From: Prorocentrum cordatum | Lineage: Eukaryota; Sar; Dinophyceae; Prorocentrales; Prorocentraceae | DNA: 64,000 nt | Direction of reading: 5' to 3' | NCBI GenBank assembly: GCA_963575745.1 | Contig: CAUYUJ010017792.1 | Span: 69,194-133,193 of the forward strand | Shown: piece by piece, positions 1-9,964 of the stretch | Position numbering within the stretch: position 1 is the first letter of the stretch | Layout of the letters: each line of letters starts with the position of its first letter | Notes under the pieces: model-generated | The model's database searches: none | Seen by the model: only the letters and a program-made list of their open reading frames with translations | What the model was told of the DNA's origin: nothing | Position numbers and translations under genes: made by a program

Positions 1-98
1 TCCCAGTATATGCCCATGCCGTAGCCGAGCCGAAAGTTCTCGCGCTGGTGCCGAGGGTCCAGGACGCCCTGGTTGTCCGTGGCCAACGTCTTCTCTCA
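1..98 (-). pseudogene. Helicase reading frame continuing past an in-frame stop
   Basis: Downstream of the TGA at 96-98 the same minus-strand frame reads EKTLATDNQGVLDPRHQREN and then FRLGYGMGIYW to the window edge. This region follows the motif III block in PIF1-like proteins of this kind, where an aromatic residue normally occupies the stop position. A TGG-to-TGA change is the simplest explanation. The alternatives are a sequencing error, or an unrecognised intron edge. Confidence 0.7.
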
Positions 99-1214
99 GG
101 CGGACCAGACCTCAGGTGGGAAGGGCTTGCCCTCGCGCATGCAGCCCAGGAACGTGATCAGATGGTCCCCGGGCTCGAAGCGCTTCGTGCCCTTCAGCTC
201 GAAGACGCAAGGGATCTGAGAGAAGACCTTGATGGCGTGCTGGATCTCCACCGTCGGCGGGTCCGCGTACCTGTGCGACTCGTCGTCGTCCAGGCGCTCG
301 TTCACGTCCGTCAGGAGGCCAATGCTGCCGGTGGGCTTCAGCTGCAGGAAATCGCCGAGGTGCAACACGATGGGCACGCGCCCGAAGTGGTGGTGTGGCC
401 GCTGGTAGTTCGACTCCTGCACGTCGTGCGTGTCACTGCGTCCGTGGCAGGCGCGAAGGTCCAGCGCGTTGTACAGCGCGGCTGCCACCATGCTTATCTC
501 CTCGATGGCAAGAACGCGGACGTGCTCCCACAACCACTTCAGCCTCTTCTGCATGCCCCCCGGCCGCAGCTTCGCGTCGGTGTACTTCTGAACTCGCATG
601 GCACAAGCATTGTGCAGCGTTCTGGCTTTGACAGTCTCGGTGGAGATGTTCTTCGCCTGCGCGTTCGAGAAAGCCACGACCATCACGCTGGCCCTGTCCG
701 GCGCCGGCGAGGGCCACACGTATTCCACCACTGGGAAGACGATCTTCTGCACGACGTGCGTCTTCCCCGAGCCGCCCTGGCCCAGCAGGAGCAAGTGCGT
801 CACCTTTCTCTCGCTCCAGGGCTTCTTCTGCACGTCGTCCTCCCAGGCTTCGTCGCAGGCCTTGGCGAACTTGGCGACGATGAGCGTCTGGTCCTGCGTG
901 AGTCTCTGGTCCTCCGGCAAATTAGCGACCAGTTGGGCGATATACGCGCTGGGCGTGGAGTACACGCTTCGGTCGAAACTTGCCGCAGAGGGGTCGGTGC
1001 CCAGGCCGCCGGCGCTCTCGGCCGCGCCGTCGTCGACGCCCGCGTCATCCTCGTCGCCAGTGCTCTGGAGGCGGTCGTCCTGCAGCTTCGCCCAGGAGTG
1101 TCTCTCCTCGCGCGCCGCAGTCACCAGCGGTCGGTACCCGGCCGCGGGCGCAGGAGCGGTCGCGGCGTCCGCTGGCGCGGGCGCGCCCACGTCCTCGCGG
1201 GCCGCCTCGGACAT
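96..1214 (-). CDS. PIF1-like DNA helicase fragment
   Basis: Encodes an N-terminal part of a superfamily 1B helicase related to PIF1, which unwinds DNA 5' to 3' using ATP. In the 372-residue reading frame the first ~80 residues are Ala/Asp-rich and low complexity. Walker A is GQGGSGKT at residues 145-152, the Walker B-like strand is VLAIEEISMV at 234-243 (Glu where PIF1 usually has Asp), and motif III is LGDFLQLKP at 286-294, followed by TGSIGLLTDVNE and KGTKRFEPGD. The frame ends at an in-frame TGA (96-98), yet the same frame stays open to position 1 with matching helicase text (LDPRHQRENF, GYGMGIYW), so the stop interrupts the gene; the C-terminal motifs lie outside the window. The ATG at 1214 is only the first Met: the frame is open upstream (EFAHRKRLTK), so the true start or an exon boundary lies further 5'. 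Family identity is sure, intactness is doubtful. Confidence 0.85.
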   Translation of the reverse strand: MSEAAREDVGAPAPADAATAPAPAAGYRPLVTAAREERHSWAKLQDDRLQSTGDEDDAGVDDGAAESAGGLGTDPSAASFDRSVYSTPSAYIAQLVANLPEDQRLTQDQTLIVAKFAKACDEAWEDDVQKKPWSERKVTHLLLLGQGGSGKTHVVQKIVFPVVEYVWPSPAPDRASVMVVAFSNAQAKNISTETVKARTLHNACAMRVQKYTDAKLRPGGMQKRLKWLWEHVRVLAIEEISMVAAALYNALDLRACHGRSDTHDVQESNYQRPHHHFGRVPIVLHLGDFLQLKPTGSIGLLTDVNERLDDDESHRYADPPTVEIQHAIKVFSQIPCVFELKGTKRFEPGDHLITFLGCMREGKPFPPEVWSA

Positions 1215-1282
1215 GCACGGGAGCGCCAGGAGCTCCTTGGCCAGCTTCGTGAGACGCTTGCGGTGCGCGAATTCACTCAGAG

Positions 1283-2138
1283 ACCAGGCTCCTGCCTGAG
1301 AGTTCCTCCAAATTCAGGCCTGAGGAGCCCAAGAACTTCCTTGTTGCGTCCAAAATGTGGCCTGGGAACTGCGTTCTGGCAGCGCGAGAACCCAAAATTG
1401 ACGACAGTTAGAGGTTTTGGATGACCCGCTCGGATTACCAACATGATCTGCGGGCCCCATAGAAAGGGGGCTCCCGCCTGAGACTTCCTCGCAGTTCACT
1501 CACAGACGAGGCTCCCGCCTGAGACTTCCTCCATTTTCAGGCCTGGGGAGCCCAAAAGTGACGACAGTTACAGGGTTCCGATGACCCGCTCGGATTACCA
1601 ACATGATCTGCGGGCCCCATAGGGAGGGGGCTCCCGCCGGAGACTTCCTCGCAGTTCACTCACAGACGAGGCTCCCGCCTGAGACTTCCTCCGTATTCAG
1701 GCTTGAGGAGCCCAAAAGTGACGACAGTTACAGGGTTCCGATGACCCGCTCGGATTACCAACATAATCTGCGGGCCCCATAGGGAGGGAGCTCCCGCCTG
1801 AGACTTCCTCCCAATTCACTCACAGACGAGGCTCCCGCCTGAGACTTCCTCCATATTCAGGCTTGAGGAGCCCAAAAGTGACGACAGTTACAAGGTTCCG
1901 ATGACCCGCTCGGATTACCAACATGATCTGCGGGCCCCATAGGGAGGGAGCTCCCGCCTTAGACTTCCTCACAATTCACTCAGAGACGAGGCTCCCGCCT
2001 GAGACTTCCTCCATTTTCAGGCCTGGGGAGCTCAAAAGTGACGACAGTTACAGGATCCCGATGACCCGCTCGGATTACCAACATGATCTGCGGGCCCCAT
2101 AGGGAGGGGCTCCCGCCTGAGACTTCCTCACAATTTAC
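1283..2138. repeat. 160-bp tandem repeat array, about five units
   Basis: The anchor ATGACCCGCTCGGATTACCA recurs at 1421, 1581, 1741, 1901 and 2061, exactly 160 bp apart. Each unit also holds GAGGCTCCCGCCTGAGACTT, a CCCAAAAGTGACGACAGTTA block and CTGCGGGCCCCATAG. The first unit is the most diverged and has a different spacer (1333-1385), as expected of an array edge. It abuts the 5' side of the helicase fragment; the antisense strand carries repeated TCTCAGGC, a possible 3' splice-site context. Confidence 0.95.
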
Positions 2139-2139
2139 T

Positions 2140-2395
2140 CAACGATGATGAGGATGAGGATGATGAGTGGTGGTGAAGATGAGTGGTGAAGAGGATGATG
2201 ATTGATTGTGAGTGGTGGTGGCGATGATGATGTTTGAATGAGGATGATGCCGATGCCGATGATGATGATGATGATGATGTTCGTGATCGTGTGAGAGAGT
2301 GCGAGTGATGATGATGATGAGTATGTGAGTGACTAAGCATGTGAGAGAGCATCATCGATGATGCTGATGAGGTTGATGATGAGAGAGTGTGAGTG

Positions 2396-2437
<42 letters not shown>

Positions 2438-2440
2438 CCT
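2140..2440. repeat. GAT-rich simple repeat followed by (GT)n
   Basis: Degenerate GATGAT/GAGTGT simple sequence fills 2140-2400 and runs into an uninterrupted GT dinucleotide tract at about 2402-2436. Open frames here are low complexity (poly-His/Ser on one strand, poly-Cys/Val on the other) and are not genes. Confidence 0.9.
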
Positions 2441-3110
2441 GTTCCTGCGCGGGGTGTCCAGAGAAAACAAGAACCCCACTTTGGATGTGGGGAACAACCA
2501 AGCTGGACTTAACCGTCACACGGGTCTGGGAGGCCAACCGCTCTGGCGCGATCCGGTACTCAGCATCAAGGCGGGAGCGGGCCTCGGCGCAGCCCGCCCA
2601 TCAGTGCCGCGCAGGACAATGAGGTTCCGAGCACCACGGACAAGCCTGATCGCGCTTAGCCCCAAGAGGGCCCTAAATCGGCCCAAGAGGACCTAAAGAT
2701 CACCCGAGGCTCCCGAAGAGGGCCCCAATACCGTCTTGAAGCGCTCCATGGGAGCAACAAGATGGCCAGACCCCTGAACGGAGGTGGTTTAGGGGCGGTT
2801 TCTCTTCCGATGCCCCTCCCCCTGCTGGGAGGGACCTGCCCCTCCCCCGATACCCCCTGCCCTGGGGTCTGCACGGGGTGGGCGCGAGGGCTTGGAGCGT
2901 CTAAGGCGCATGCATAATGTAACGCAAGTCCCTGGGGTCCACCACTGCGAACAGAGATGCAACCTCGCAAAGGATCATAACCAGAGCCCTGGATCACATC
3001 ATCCTGCTGCATGTTTTGAGTCACGCCGATCTCTCATGGTCCCAGGGCTCGGAGCTGGGCGAACACACCATGTGTAAAGGATGCAACGTCCAGATCCCAG
3101 GGACATCCCC
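2441..3110. other. Unassigned GC-rich sequence with a short CCCAAGA block
   Basis: No gene recognised. At 2656-2745 there is a short block of degenerate repeats (CCCAAGAGGGCCCTAAATCG, then CCCAAGAGGACC) that belongs to the CCCAAGA minisatellite family found at 30.6, 32.1, 44.0, 58.8 and 61.6 kb. Confidence 0.5.
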
Positions 3111-3111
3111 A

Positions 3112-3245
3112 CTATGCACCCCGAGCCCGTCCTCGTACGCGCCCCAGTCCATGGGATTGAGGAGCGGGTGCACGTGGGTGCGCTGCCCCTCGCGGTCCAG
3201 CATGGCGGCGAGGTCCAGCGCACGGCGGTGCGTGCAAACCTGAGC
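3112..3245 (-). CDS. Possible coding exon, unrecognised
   Basis: On the minus strand this stretch reads CTHRRALDLAAMLDREGQ and then HPLLNPMDWGAYEDGL, with no low-complexity bias and with G or C in nearly every third codon position, unlike the flanking noise. It is preceded by a CAG that could be a 3' splice site. No family was recognised and the surrounding frame soon degenerates, so it may be an isolated exon, a gene relic or chance. Confidence 0.25.
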
Positions 3246-3335
3246 CGCCCCTCGGAAGAAGAAGAAGAGTCGAACAATGAGGCAACAACAACAACAAATA
3301 ATACAAACAATCATCGGCACAAGCAAGAATGTTCG

Positions 3336-3470
3336 CATGTCTGCGCGGATTTCTTGGACCAGCGCTGGACATACCTTTCCAGCGCGCGGAACGGACCACG
3401 GGCAGCGCCGGCGGCACCGCGGGGGGAATCCAGCGCCGACCCAAGAACCCCGCGCGGACCGCCAGGAAAT
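3336..3470. repeat. Foldback element, GCGCGGATTT family, copy 1
   Basis: The left arm GCGCGGATTTCTTGGACCAG and the right half (CCAGCGCCGACCCAAGAACC, then GCGCGGACCGCC) are inverted matches around a GC-rich centre. The arms are more diverged than in the 5.8-kb copy. Confidence 0.7.
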
Positions 3471-3885
3471 CCGACGTTCGTTCATCGCCTCAGGTCGGCC
3501 GAGGCGGGAACTGTGCATGTGGCAATGTTGGTGGGCAGGAACGGATACAATATTCATCAACTTGCGATGCGGTCTACAAACGTTGCTCCCAGTCCCCAAA
3601 TATGAAGGGGCCCAGGAACACACAAATAAATAGACTCAAATAACAGGATTCCCTATATTTTCCTGTATTTTTCTGGGTTTCTGTCTTCCTCCCCATTTCC
3701 CATATTTTCGAATATTTTCCTAGGGATCGACGATTGAATGTGTCTGTGTGTTTTTGTTCCCTCCTGAAAATACCAGCATCGCATTACGAGAAGGGGCGCC
3801 GAAGAAGAAGCGAAGGGGCTTCCCTGATCGCCACCGGTCGCGGCGAGCCTCGGCCACGGAAAGGTGCCCGCAGCCGGGCGTACGG
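3471..3885. other. No gene seen
   Basis: Mixed sequence with an AT-richer pyrimidine tract around 3640-3720 (repeated TTTTCC and TATTTTC). Nothing recognisable on either strand. Confidence 0.5.
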
Positions 3886-4262
3886 AGCGACCCGAAAAAA
3901 ACCAGAGCCCCTCCCGAGGCTACTCCAGATGTTGTACTAAAAGGAAGGGGGTCTGGACCCTCCAAGACAAGCCATTTCAGACCTCCCCCGTGGGAGAACC
4001 CTCCAAAACATCGTCCCCAGACCCCCCCAGGCCCTCCAAGATAGCCTGGAAGAGACCCCCCCCGAATTGAGACCCCCCTCCCTTTATTACGAAATCTAGA
4101 GTAAGCTCGCTCAGTCACTCGAGAGCCGCGCCTGCACGGCGCATCGGCAGCAGAACAATTACAGTGAGGAACGACCCGAAAACCAGAGCCCCTCCTGAGG
4201 CCAAACTCACTCACTCACTCGAGAGCCGCGCCTGGACAGCGCATCGGCAATAGACAAAACTA
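3886..4262. repeat. Two short direct repeats in an interspersed pair
   Basis: GACCCGAAAA...CCAGAGCCCCTCC recurs at about 3890 and 4168. CTCGAGAGCCGCGCCTG followed by GCGCATCGGCA recurs at about 4118 and 4220. Between them lies a C-rich stretch of CCTCCAAGACA type. It looks like an old local duplication; no coding sense. Confidence 0.6.
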
Positions 4263-4959
4263 CTACACCAGAGAAAAAAACCAATCAATGGATGGTTTTC
4301 GCTAAGGAGATCAACCGGGAATCCGGGAGCCCAGGAACCCGGAACCGGGACCCCCGGAACCCAACATGCGGCCAAAATCGGCGGGTCACTTGTGCCAAAT
4401 ATTTCAACTTCCGCGGGGATCGCTTCAGTGCAAGCACTGATTGGGGAACGTGCACACGTCTGGGAGAGGCTGCGGCTGTCTGGGAACACTCCTGAGCCTA
4501 AAGGGGCCCTTCTTTCGGAGTCTTGACTGTACGTTGGGAGCCGCACATGCGTTCACTAGGCTACGCGGGCTTTCGCCCGAAACATGTTGTTCGTATGTTG
4601 TCGAGCGTCTCATGCTCGCGAGCCTGAGCCCGCGGAGTGTGCAACATTCTGTGTGCGGTGGCGTCTGTTTCATGGTCATGTTTCTGTTCCAGACACGTGA
4701 GCTCTGAGGGACTGGCACTGGGTCATTGGGCTGGCCTGTGCGGTGGGGTCATGGGGGGGGGGGGCGTCAAGCTTACATTGTCTGGCGGTGTTGTGAACAG
4801 GAGTCATGATACGCGGGTGGGGCTAGGGGGGGCAAGCAGGTCTGCAAGTTCGGCGCAACCCTTGTGGATAGCCCCGATGATATAGGAAAAGCGCTAGGGG
4901 GACCCGATTCAGGGGGAGGCCATCGAGCTGCAATCGGCGATACACCGCCGATACATCAG
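4263..4959. other. No gene seen
   Basis: Unique sequence with a G homopolymer near 4751-4764. The open frames are short, differ between strands and give no recognisable protein. Confidence 0.5.
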
Positions 4960-5120
4960 CCCCTATCAGCGACGAGTCGGCGATGATAGGGGTCCATGCG
5001 TCCTCGCGCGGCCGTTGGCGGCAATCCGGGCGCAGCTGCTGGAATGCCACCCGAGGCAGGAGCACCTCCGGGATCCAACGAAGACGTCCGGAAGGATTTG
5101 GTTCCAGACTGGAACCAAAT
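4960..5120. repeat. Two short perfect hairpins
   Basis: CCCCTATCA (4960-4968) pairs with TGATAGGGG (4984-4992). ATTTGGTTCCA (5096-5106) pairs with TGGAACCAAAT (5110-5120) across a 3-base loop. Both arms are perfect. Role unknown; they sit just left of a larger foldback. Confidence 0.8.
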
Positions 5121-5135
5121 GCTTTATCATTCGCG

Positions 5136-5297
5136 ATGATGCCCGCGACTGGCCCCCCACCCCCCCTGGTCACGTCACGATTCGTGACGGCATCGCCTCA
5201 GAATGAACAATTGTTAGGTATCCCCAGACGGCGCCGGCGCGAATCGTAACGTGACCAGCCCTCTTCGCCCCTTTCCCCCGCCAGTCACGCCCGTGAT
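5136..5297. repeat. Foldback element of about 160 bp
   Basis: CTGGTCACGTCACGATTCG (5166-5184) is the inverted match, with one mismatch, of 5240-5258. The pairing continues outward: GCCCGCGACTGGC on the left against the complement of GCCAGTCACGCCCGTGATC on the right. The result is a long imperfect hairpin. Single copy in this window. Confidence 0.75.
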
Positions 5298-5786
5298 CGC
5301 CAGGGGATGAAGAAACCGGCTTTCTGTCGATGCATCCCCCCCAGAGCCCTGGAGGCGGCAAGGGGTTCTCAACCGGCTGGGCCCCGAGAGTATCGGTCAA
5401 AAGGGGAGATGAGAGCGAATCACTTCAAAATCAGCCCCCAGATTCCTCCTGGGATCCATCTGGTGCAGTTTCTCATCCCCGATGAATGTCCTTCTCGAAC
5501 CCAGAACTTCGGACTTTGCCCCCTCTTCCTGCTGGCTGGAAGATGCTGCGCCACCTCAGACCCAACTGCTCGCTCCAACCTGAGTCCATCTCATCCTAAT
5601 GTGGTCCCCCCGAGAAGAGGCTCTGGAGGCCACGCCCTTGGCAAATCGCTGCCGCCGCCGCGGCCGCAAGTGACTCGCCGCGCCGCCGCGCCCCGGGCAC
5701 GCAGCGGAGTGCCCTGGGGTTCAAGCAAAGGCTGCGGATGTCCGAGGGCGTAACTCGAAGAAGAAAAACGATGTAAACATACACTG
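5298..5786. other. No gene seen
   Basis: Unique GC-rich sequence. The open frames on both strands are proline/arginine-rich and unrecognised. Confidence 0.5.
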
Positions 5787-5920
5787 TTGGCGCTCCGCGC
5801 GGATTTCTTGGATCCGCGCCTGGCTCCCCCCCCCCCCGGCGGCGCCTCCGGCGCCGCCCCGCTCCGCGCGCCAGGGAGGGGGATCCAGCGTGAATGCAAG
5901 AAATCCGCGCGGAGCGCCAA
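5787..5920. repeat. Foldback element, GCGCGGATTT family, best copy
   Basis: TTGGCGCTCCGCGCGGATTT at 5787-5806 is the perfect 20-base reverse complement of 5901-5920. Pairing continues imperfectly inward (CTTGGATCCGCGCCTGG against the right half) and the centre (GGCGGCGCCTCCGGCGCCGCC region) is itself palindromic. At 134 bp this is the least decayed copy and defines the family. Confidence 0.95.
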
Positions 5921-7429
5921 AAGGTTATGTTTTTGTGGTTGTTTCTTCTTCGATATCGAACGGCCAGGGCCCCCGACCTGCTGCTCGAGCGCTGCCTCAT
6001 GGGGAAGCGTGCACAACTTTCGTGCCCCTCCTGGGCCCCAGGGGGCGGCACTAAAGCCCCTTCTGGTGTACAAAAAGGACACCCTTCTTCAACCCCAACT
6101 CGTAAGGCCCCCCCCCTTACGCTGCGCCCGAGAAACAATTTCTAAGCGATCCCTGGGTGTGGCGAATGACCTTACTAGACACCCACCTTCGCACATCGCG
6201 CCGTCTCCTGGAAGAGGCCAGCTCGGGAGTCCACCACTGCCACCACCACTTCTGCAATGCCGCTACTTCTGCGACCGGATAATAGAAATAATAATTATAA
6301 TACGAGTAATAATAGCAAGCCACGGTTGTGCGGCTTCTGCCCTGTCTTGTATACTCCTTGTACGACTGATGCTGCCAGTGCAGCTATTACAATCCCTGCT
6401 ACATCTGCTGCTGCTCATGGCGCGAAAAAAACTTACTAATTTCCGGCCTCGAACGCTCAAACGCATAGGTCAATGAACGACACTACGACGACGACAGCAA
6501 CTGCTACACTACGACGACACAACTTCCACCGACACCACGTCACCGACTGCACGCCAAGTTCGTGTGATGGCCCTGGAACGCATGGTTCTTCGTAAAAACA
6601 TCCTGGGCGTTGTTTTTGTTAACCATTTTGCACTTCGGGCTCTTGTCAAGCTACAAGCGCTAAATCAAGCTAACAACGATCTTAAACAACTATGTGTTGG
6701 TAGACCGTACTTTACTCAAGTGTTCGCGCTTTCGAAACTGTCGCTGTGGATCTGCATGCTTTAGCGTTTTGTTTTCTTGTCAAACCTGCTGCTTGTCCTC
6801 ACTGCGGTATACGCTCCAACTCTCCCGTTCCAGTCGCCTCTGGTTCCTACTTTCCCGCGCGCAGAGCGCAGCGCTACTAACGCAAAACAACGCCCTAACT
6901 TTGGTCTAACACCGGCAAAGATTAGTCCCGGAGGCCCCGCGACCAGCCAGCAGCAAATGAGTATGATGAAAACATAGGGAGGACTGGACGCAAGCAAGAA
7001 TAACTGAGACCATGGTAGACGGCAGTGCTAAACAACGCAAACAGAAACTGATCTGGAAGCGCTGAAACACAGGAGCTCAAAACGCCAAACCAATGTGTCA
7101 TTCCTTTTTTGCGCTTTCTTACTCTCCCGATAAAAGAAACGATCACGCTGAAACAAATGATGTCTATGATGTCCGACACGTCCCTCGGCGGTCCACAGAT
7201 GGGTCATAAGGGATAAGACCAAAGAAAACTGGGCCCGAAATCAACTAAAACCAAAGCCAGGACCCCTTCCAGCCCAAAAACCTAGAGCCTGGGCCTGAAA
7301 CCGACGAAAAAGGATAAACCAAACCTCTAAGAGGTCGAAGATTGGGCTGGACTTGGCTTGGGCTTGGCCTGCATGCTTGGGTGCCTGCGTCCCCTGGGAC
7401 GGCCAACAGAGACCCATACCCCTACTCTA
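5921..7429. other. No gene seen
   Basis: AT-richer than its surroundings from 6260 onward, with short microsatellite-like patches (ATAATAATTATAATACG at about 6289; ACTACGACGACG at about 6480). Reading frames are short and unrecognised on both strands. Confidence 0.5.
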
Positions 7430-7586
7430 AGGTCGGGCATGTCCCCCATAGGCGGATGTTGGGCGACAAGCTTTAAACCATAGTCCAAACATACCCAACA
7501 AACTTTCTAAAACAACTAGGAGCATTGTCCCCAGGCTACGTGTGACCATTCCAGAATATTCCTCCTGTGGAGGGACAGGCCCGACC
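7430..7586. mobile_element. MITE-like element, AGGTCGGGC family, copy 1 (157 bp)
   Basis: It begins AGGTCGGGCATGTCC and ends CTCCTGTGGAGGGACAGGCC followed by CGACCT, imperfect terminal inverted repeats of about 22 bp. The interior is AT-rich and has no coding capacity. The length is the same as that of the 10.15-kb copy, supporting a defined mobile unit. Confidence 0.8.
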
Positions 7587-7672
7587 TATAACGCTACTCC
7601 CAAGAACTCGCCCCAGGTGCCTTCTGACCAGAATTTCGAGGAGAACCCGGCCGCAGCGACGCCAGGACGAGC
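7583..7672. repeat. Dispersed repeat, CCGCTACTCC family, partial copy
   Basis: CTATAACGCTACTCCCAAGA, then a GTGCCTTCTGACC block and GAGAACCCGGCCGCAGCGACG match the order of blocks in the fuller copies at 8.1, 8.4 and 25.5 kb. The right end is lost into a purine tract. Confidence 0.6.
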
Positions 7673-7745
7673 AGCGGCATCGAACTCTGTTCTTCCTCCG
7701 AGCCTGTGCTTGGCTTCGCCGCGCCGGCCGAGAGGCGCGCATGCA

Positions 7746-7885
7746 AAGGAGGAGGAGGAGGAGGAGGAGGAGGAGGGGGAGGAGGAGGAGGATGAGGAGG
7801 GAGAAGGAGGAGGAGGAGGAGGAGGAGGGGGAGGAGGAGGGAGGAGGAGGAGGAGGAGGAGGAGGAGGAGGAGGAGGAGAAGAAT
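7746..7885. repeat. (GGA)n purine tract
   Basis: About 140 bases of almost pure purine on the plus strand, mainly GAG/GGA triplets. Apparent ORFs are poly-Glu, poly-Arg or poly-Gly and should not be annotated as genes. Confidence 0.95.
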
Positions 7886-8097
7886 AAGTTCTCGCAAGAA
7901 AACTTCAGCAAAACTAAGGGGCCAGTAAGCCGGAACAGCCCAGAGTGAGCGTGGGGAGTCCGCCGAATGAAATCAAGCCAGATGGCGTGAACTCAAATTC
8001 AATAGACTGTGCCAAATAAGACCGTTTCGGGCCACGGATCCACCAACACCGATGCTGAATTGACCCTCCTAGACGATGCACCTGCATTATGGGAGAA
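7886..8097. other. No gene seen
   Basis: Short unique stretch between a purine tract and a dispersed repeat. Confidence 0.4.
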
Positions 8098-8225
8098 CCA
8101 ATACCGCTACTCCCCAGACCACTCCCGGAGTGCGCTCTGACCCGGATTCCGTGGCGAATCCAGCTGTGACGACGACGGCATCCCAGGAGGCCCCCAAAAG
8201 TGAAAACGAGGACAGGTGGCTGGAG
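8098..8225. repeat. Dispersed repeat, CCGCTACTCC family, copy 2
   Basis: ATACCGCTACTCCCCAGACC, GAGTGCGCTCTGACC, GGCGAATCCAGC, CCCAGGAGGCCCCCAAAAGT, AAAACGAGGACAGG: the same blocks in the same order as the 8.4-kb and 25.5-kb copies. Confidence 0.8.
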
Positions 8226-8260
8226 CTAGAAGACCAAACAACTGCACAGCATTATCCCGA

Positions 8261-8396
8261 GGGCCCGCGCGGATGCCTGGGATCGGCGCTGGGCTCCCCT
8301 CCATGGCGCGCGGAACGCGCCAGAGGGAGGAGGGCGCCAAAAGCGCCGCCAGGGCATGGGCCCAACGCCGCCCCGAGAACCCAGAGCGGACCCGGG
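8261..8396. repeat. Foldback element, GCGCGGATTT family, copy 3 (decayed)
   Basis: The left end CCCGCGCGGATGCCTGGGAT followed by CGGCGCTGGGCTCCCCTCC matches the family. The centre has CGCGCCAGAGGGAGG, and the right arm around AGAACCCAGAGCGGACCCGG is degraded. Confidence 0.6.
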
Positions 8397-8404
8397 AAAC
8401 ATTC

Positions 8405-8554
8405 AAAGAGGTACCGATGCCGCGGCTCCCCGGACCTCTCCCAGGGTGCGTTCTGGAAGGGAGGTCGAGGCGAATCCAGCGGTGGCGACGAGGACCTCCC
8501 GGGAGGCCCCAACATGGGGAAAACGAGGGAAGGGTAGAGGTATGGGTACCTTTG
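8405..8554. mobile_element. Dispersed repeat, CCGCTACTCC family, copy 3 with terminal inverted repeats
   Basis: The left end CAAAGAGGTACCGATGCC and the right end GGTATGGGTACCTTTG are imperfect inverted repeats, bounding 150 bp. The inner blocks (CCCCGGACCTCTCCC, GTGCGTTCTGG, GGCGAATCCAGCGGTGGCGA, GAGGACCTCCCGGGAGGCCC) match the copies at 8.1 and 25.5 kb. No coding capacity; probably a non-autonomous DNA element. Confidence 0.7.
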
Positions 8555-9108
8555 CCTCGTTGTTCTTTGATGCTCTTCCTCCAAACTCAAAAATAACCAA
8601 TGCGGCGAGGGGGCACTCCCCACGAGCAGCCGGCCTCTGCGGCCAGCGGCCGTGCACGCTCGTGCGCCAGGACAGCGGAAGCCAGGCGCTGCCGAGGCGC
8701 GGGCAAATAAGCGGGAGCTGCGCATCTCCTGCGGGGGGATGGCTCGTCCCGGCGGCGCGATAGATTCATCATGCGAGCGTGGGACGTACAGAGACATACT
8801 AGTTATGTCCTCCTCGGAGGCGTGCGTCCGACCCGAACATATGGTACACCCATCCTGTAGTTCATCGTTTCCCTAGCGTTGTGGCCAGAAAGCGCCCGCC
8901 ACGACGCATATACTATAAGATTTCTCGGGGCGCGCGTCGCCACTGGGGGGGGGGGGCGCACACATAGTGCTAGTATGTTGGGCAGACGCCGATACCGCTG
9001 TACGCGACCGGCGCTCGTGCACCGAGCCGTGCTTGGACTCCCTCCAGGCTCCAGGCCTCGCTCCAACGCGGTACAGGCCTAGCTTGTCGGCTCTGTTGCC
9101 AGGCACAA
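8555..9108. other. No gene seen
   Basis: GC-rich unique sequence with a G run at about 8945-8956. The frames are short and unrecognised. Confidence 0.5.
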
Positions 9109-9270
9109 CCATCGAGGATCCTCAGAACGTGTGTTAACGCCAGCGTGTGTTTGTCCACCGGGGCCCTTCCCTTCACTACTACGTAGGAGGCGCAACGAGG
9201 GCCGATACAGGCGGAACCGATCGGGATGAACGCACGCTTGGGCTAACACTCGTTCTGAGGATCATCGAAA
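9109..9270. repeat. Foldback element with ~40-bp arms
   Basis: ATCGAGGATCCTCAGAACGT followed by GTGTTAACGCCAGCGTGTG (about 9111-9149) is inverted, with mismatches, at 9230-9270 (CGCACGCTTGGGCTAACACT, CGTTCTGAGGATCATCGAAA). CCAACGCGGTAC occurs as a direct repeat outside it at about 9063 and 9322, so the full unit may be larger. Confidence 0.75.
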
Positions 9271-9488
9271 CTATGCACCGCACCATTCCTGGGCCGAAGA
9301 CCAACAACACCTGGAGAGACACCAACGCGGTACGGTACACACAGGTCGTCCGCGGACATCGGGGTCGAGAGACTGGTTCTGTCCACTGGGCGCCTCGGCC
9401 TTGAAGAGGTTCGCCGACCTAGCTCCAGGGAACGGCCCGACAATCAATGTCCCTCCTTATAAAAGCCAGAAACGGCATGAATATCAAC
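9271..9488. other. No gene seen
   Basis: Short unique stretch between two foldbacks. Confidence 0.4.
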
Positions 9489-9635
9489 GACGGTCCGCGC
9501 GGATGTCCTGCATCTGAGCTGGACCCCCCTCCCTGGCGCCCTGGCACGCGGAGCGCGCCAGGGGCGGCGCTGGAGGCGCCGCCAGGGGGTCCCAGCGCAG
9601 ATCCGAAAACTCCACGCTCACCTGGACCGCCAAAA
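9489..9635. repeat. Foldback element, GCGCGGATTT family, copy 4
   Basis: Left GACGGTCCGCGCGGATGTCC, centre CTGGACCCCCCTCCCTGGCG with its inverted match CGCCAGGGGGTCCCAGCG, right end TGGACCGCCAAAAGTTTATG. The right flank (CCAAAAGTTTATGTGTATGG) resembles that of the 5.8-kb copy (CCAAAAGGTTATGTTTTTG), so the element may extend beyond the arms. Confidence 0.8.
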
Positions 9636-9964
9636 GTTTATGTGTATGGTTTGTGTTGTCCTTCTTCTCAGCGTCGTGACTGTAAAGGGGGATGTGATGT
9701 GCTGAAGAGGGGGAGGCCTGTCTTGAAAGGTGGGGGGCCTCCCAAATGGGGTCGGAAGCTTCTGAACCGAAGTTGCTGAATGGCGGGGGGTCAGACGAGA
9801 CCCGTGGGGCCTCGACCACGTCTCCCGGGACAACCCGTAATGATTCTTGATCGCGGGGCCAGGCACATGCAGCCCCCGAGGCCCCAGAGCGCGCAAACCT
9901 GCGCCTTGATAGAATGTTCGAAACGTTAGCATTTTGAGGACTCAGCAGCTGCATGAACATAAAC
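9636..9964. other. No gene seen
   Basis: Unique sequence between two members of the GCGCGGATTT foldback family; nothing recognisable. Confidence 0.4.

Noticed and set aside
48-1424. 458-codon plus-strand frame
   Set aside because: Exactly antisense to the helicase. Its product has no recognisable family and the frame is kept open by the codon bias of the real gene.
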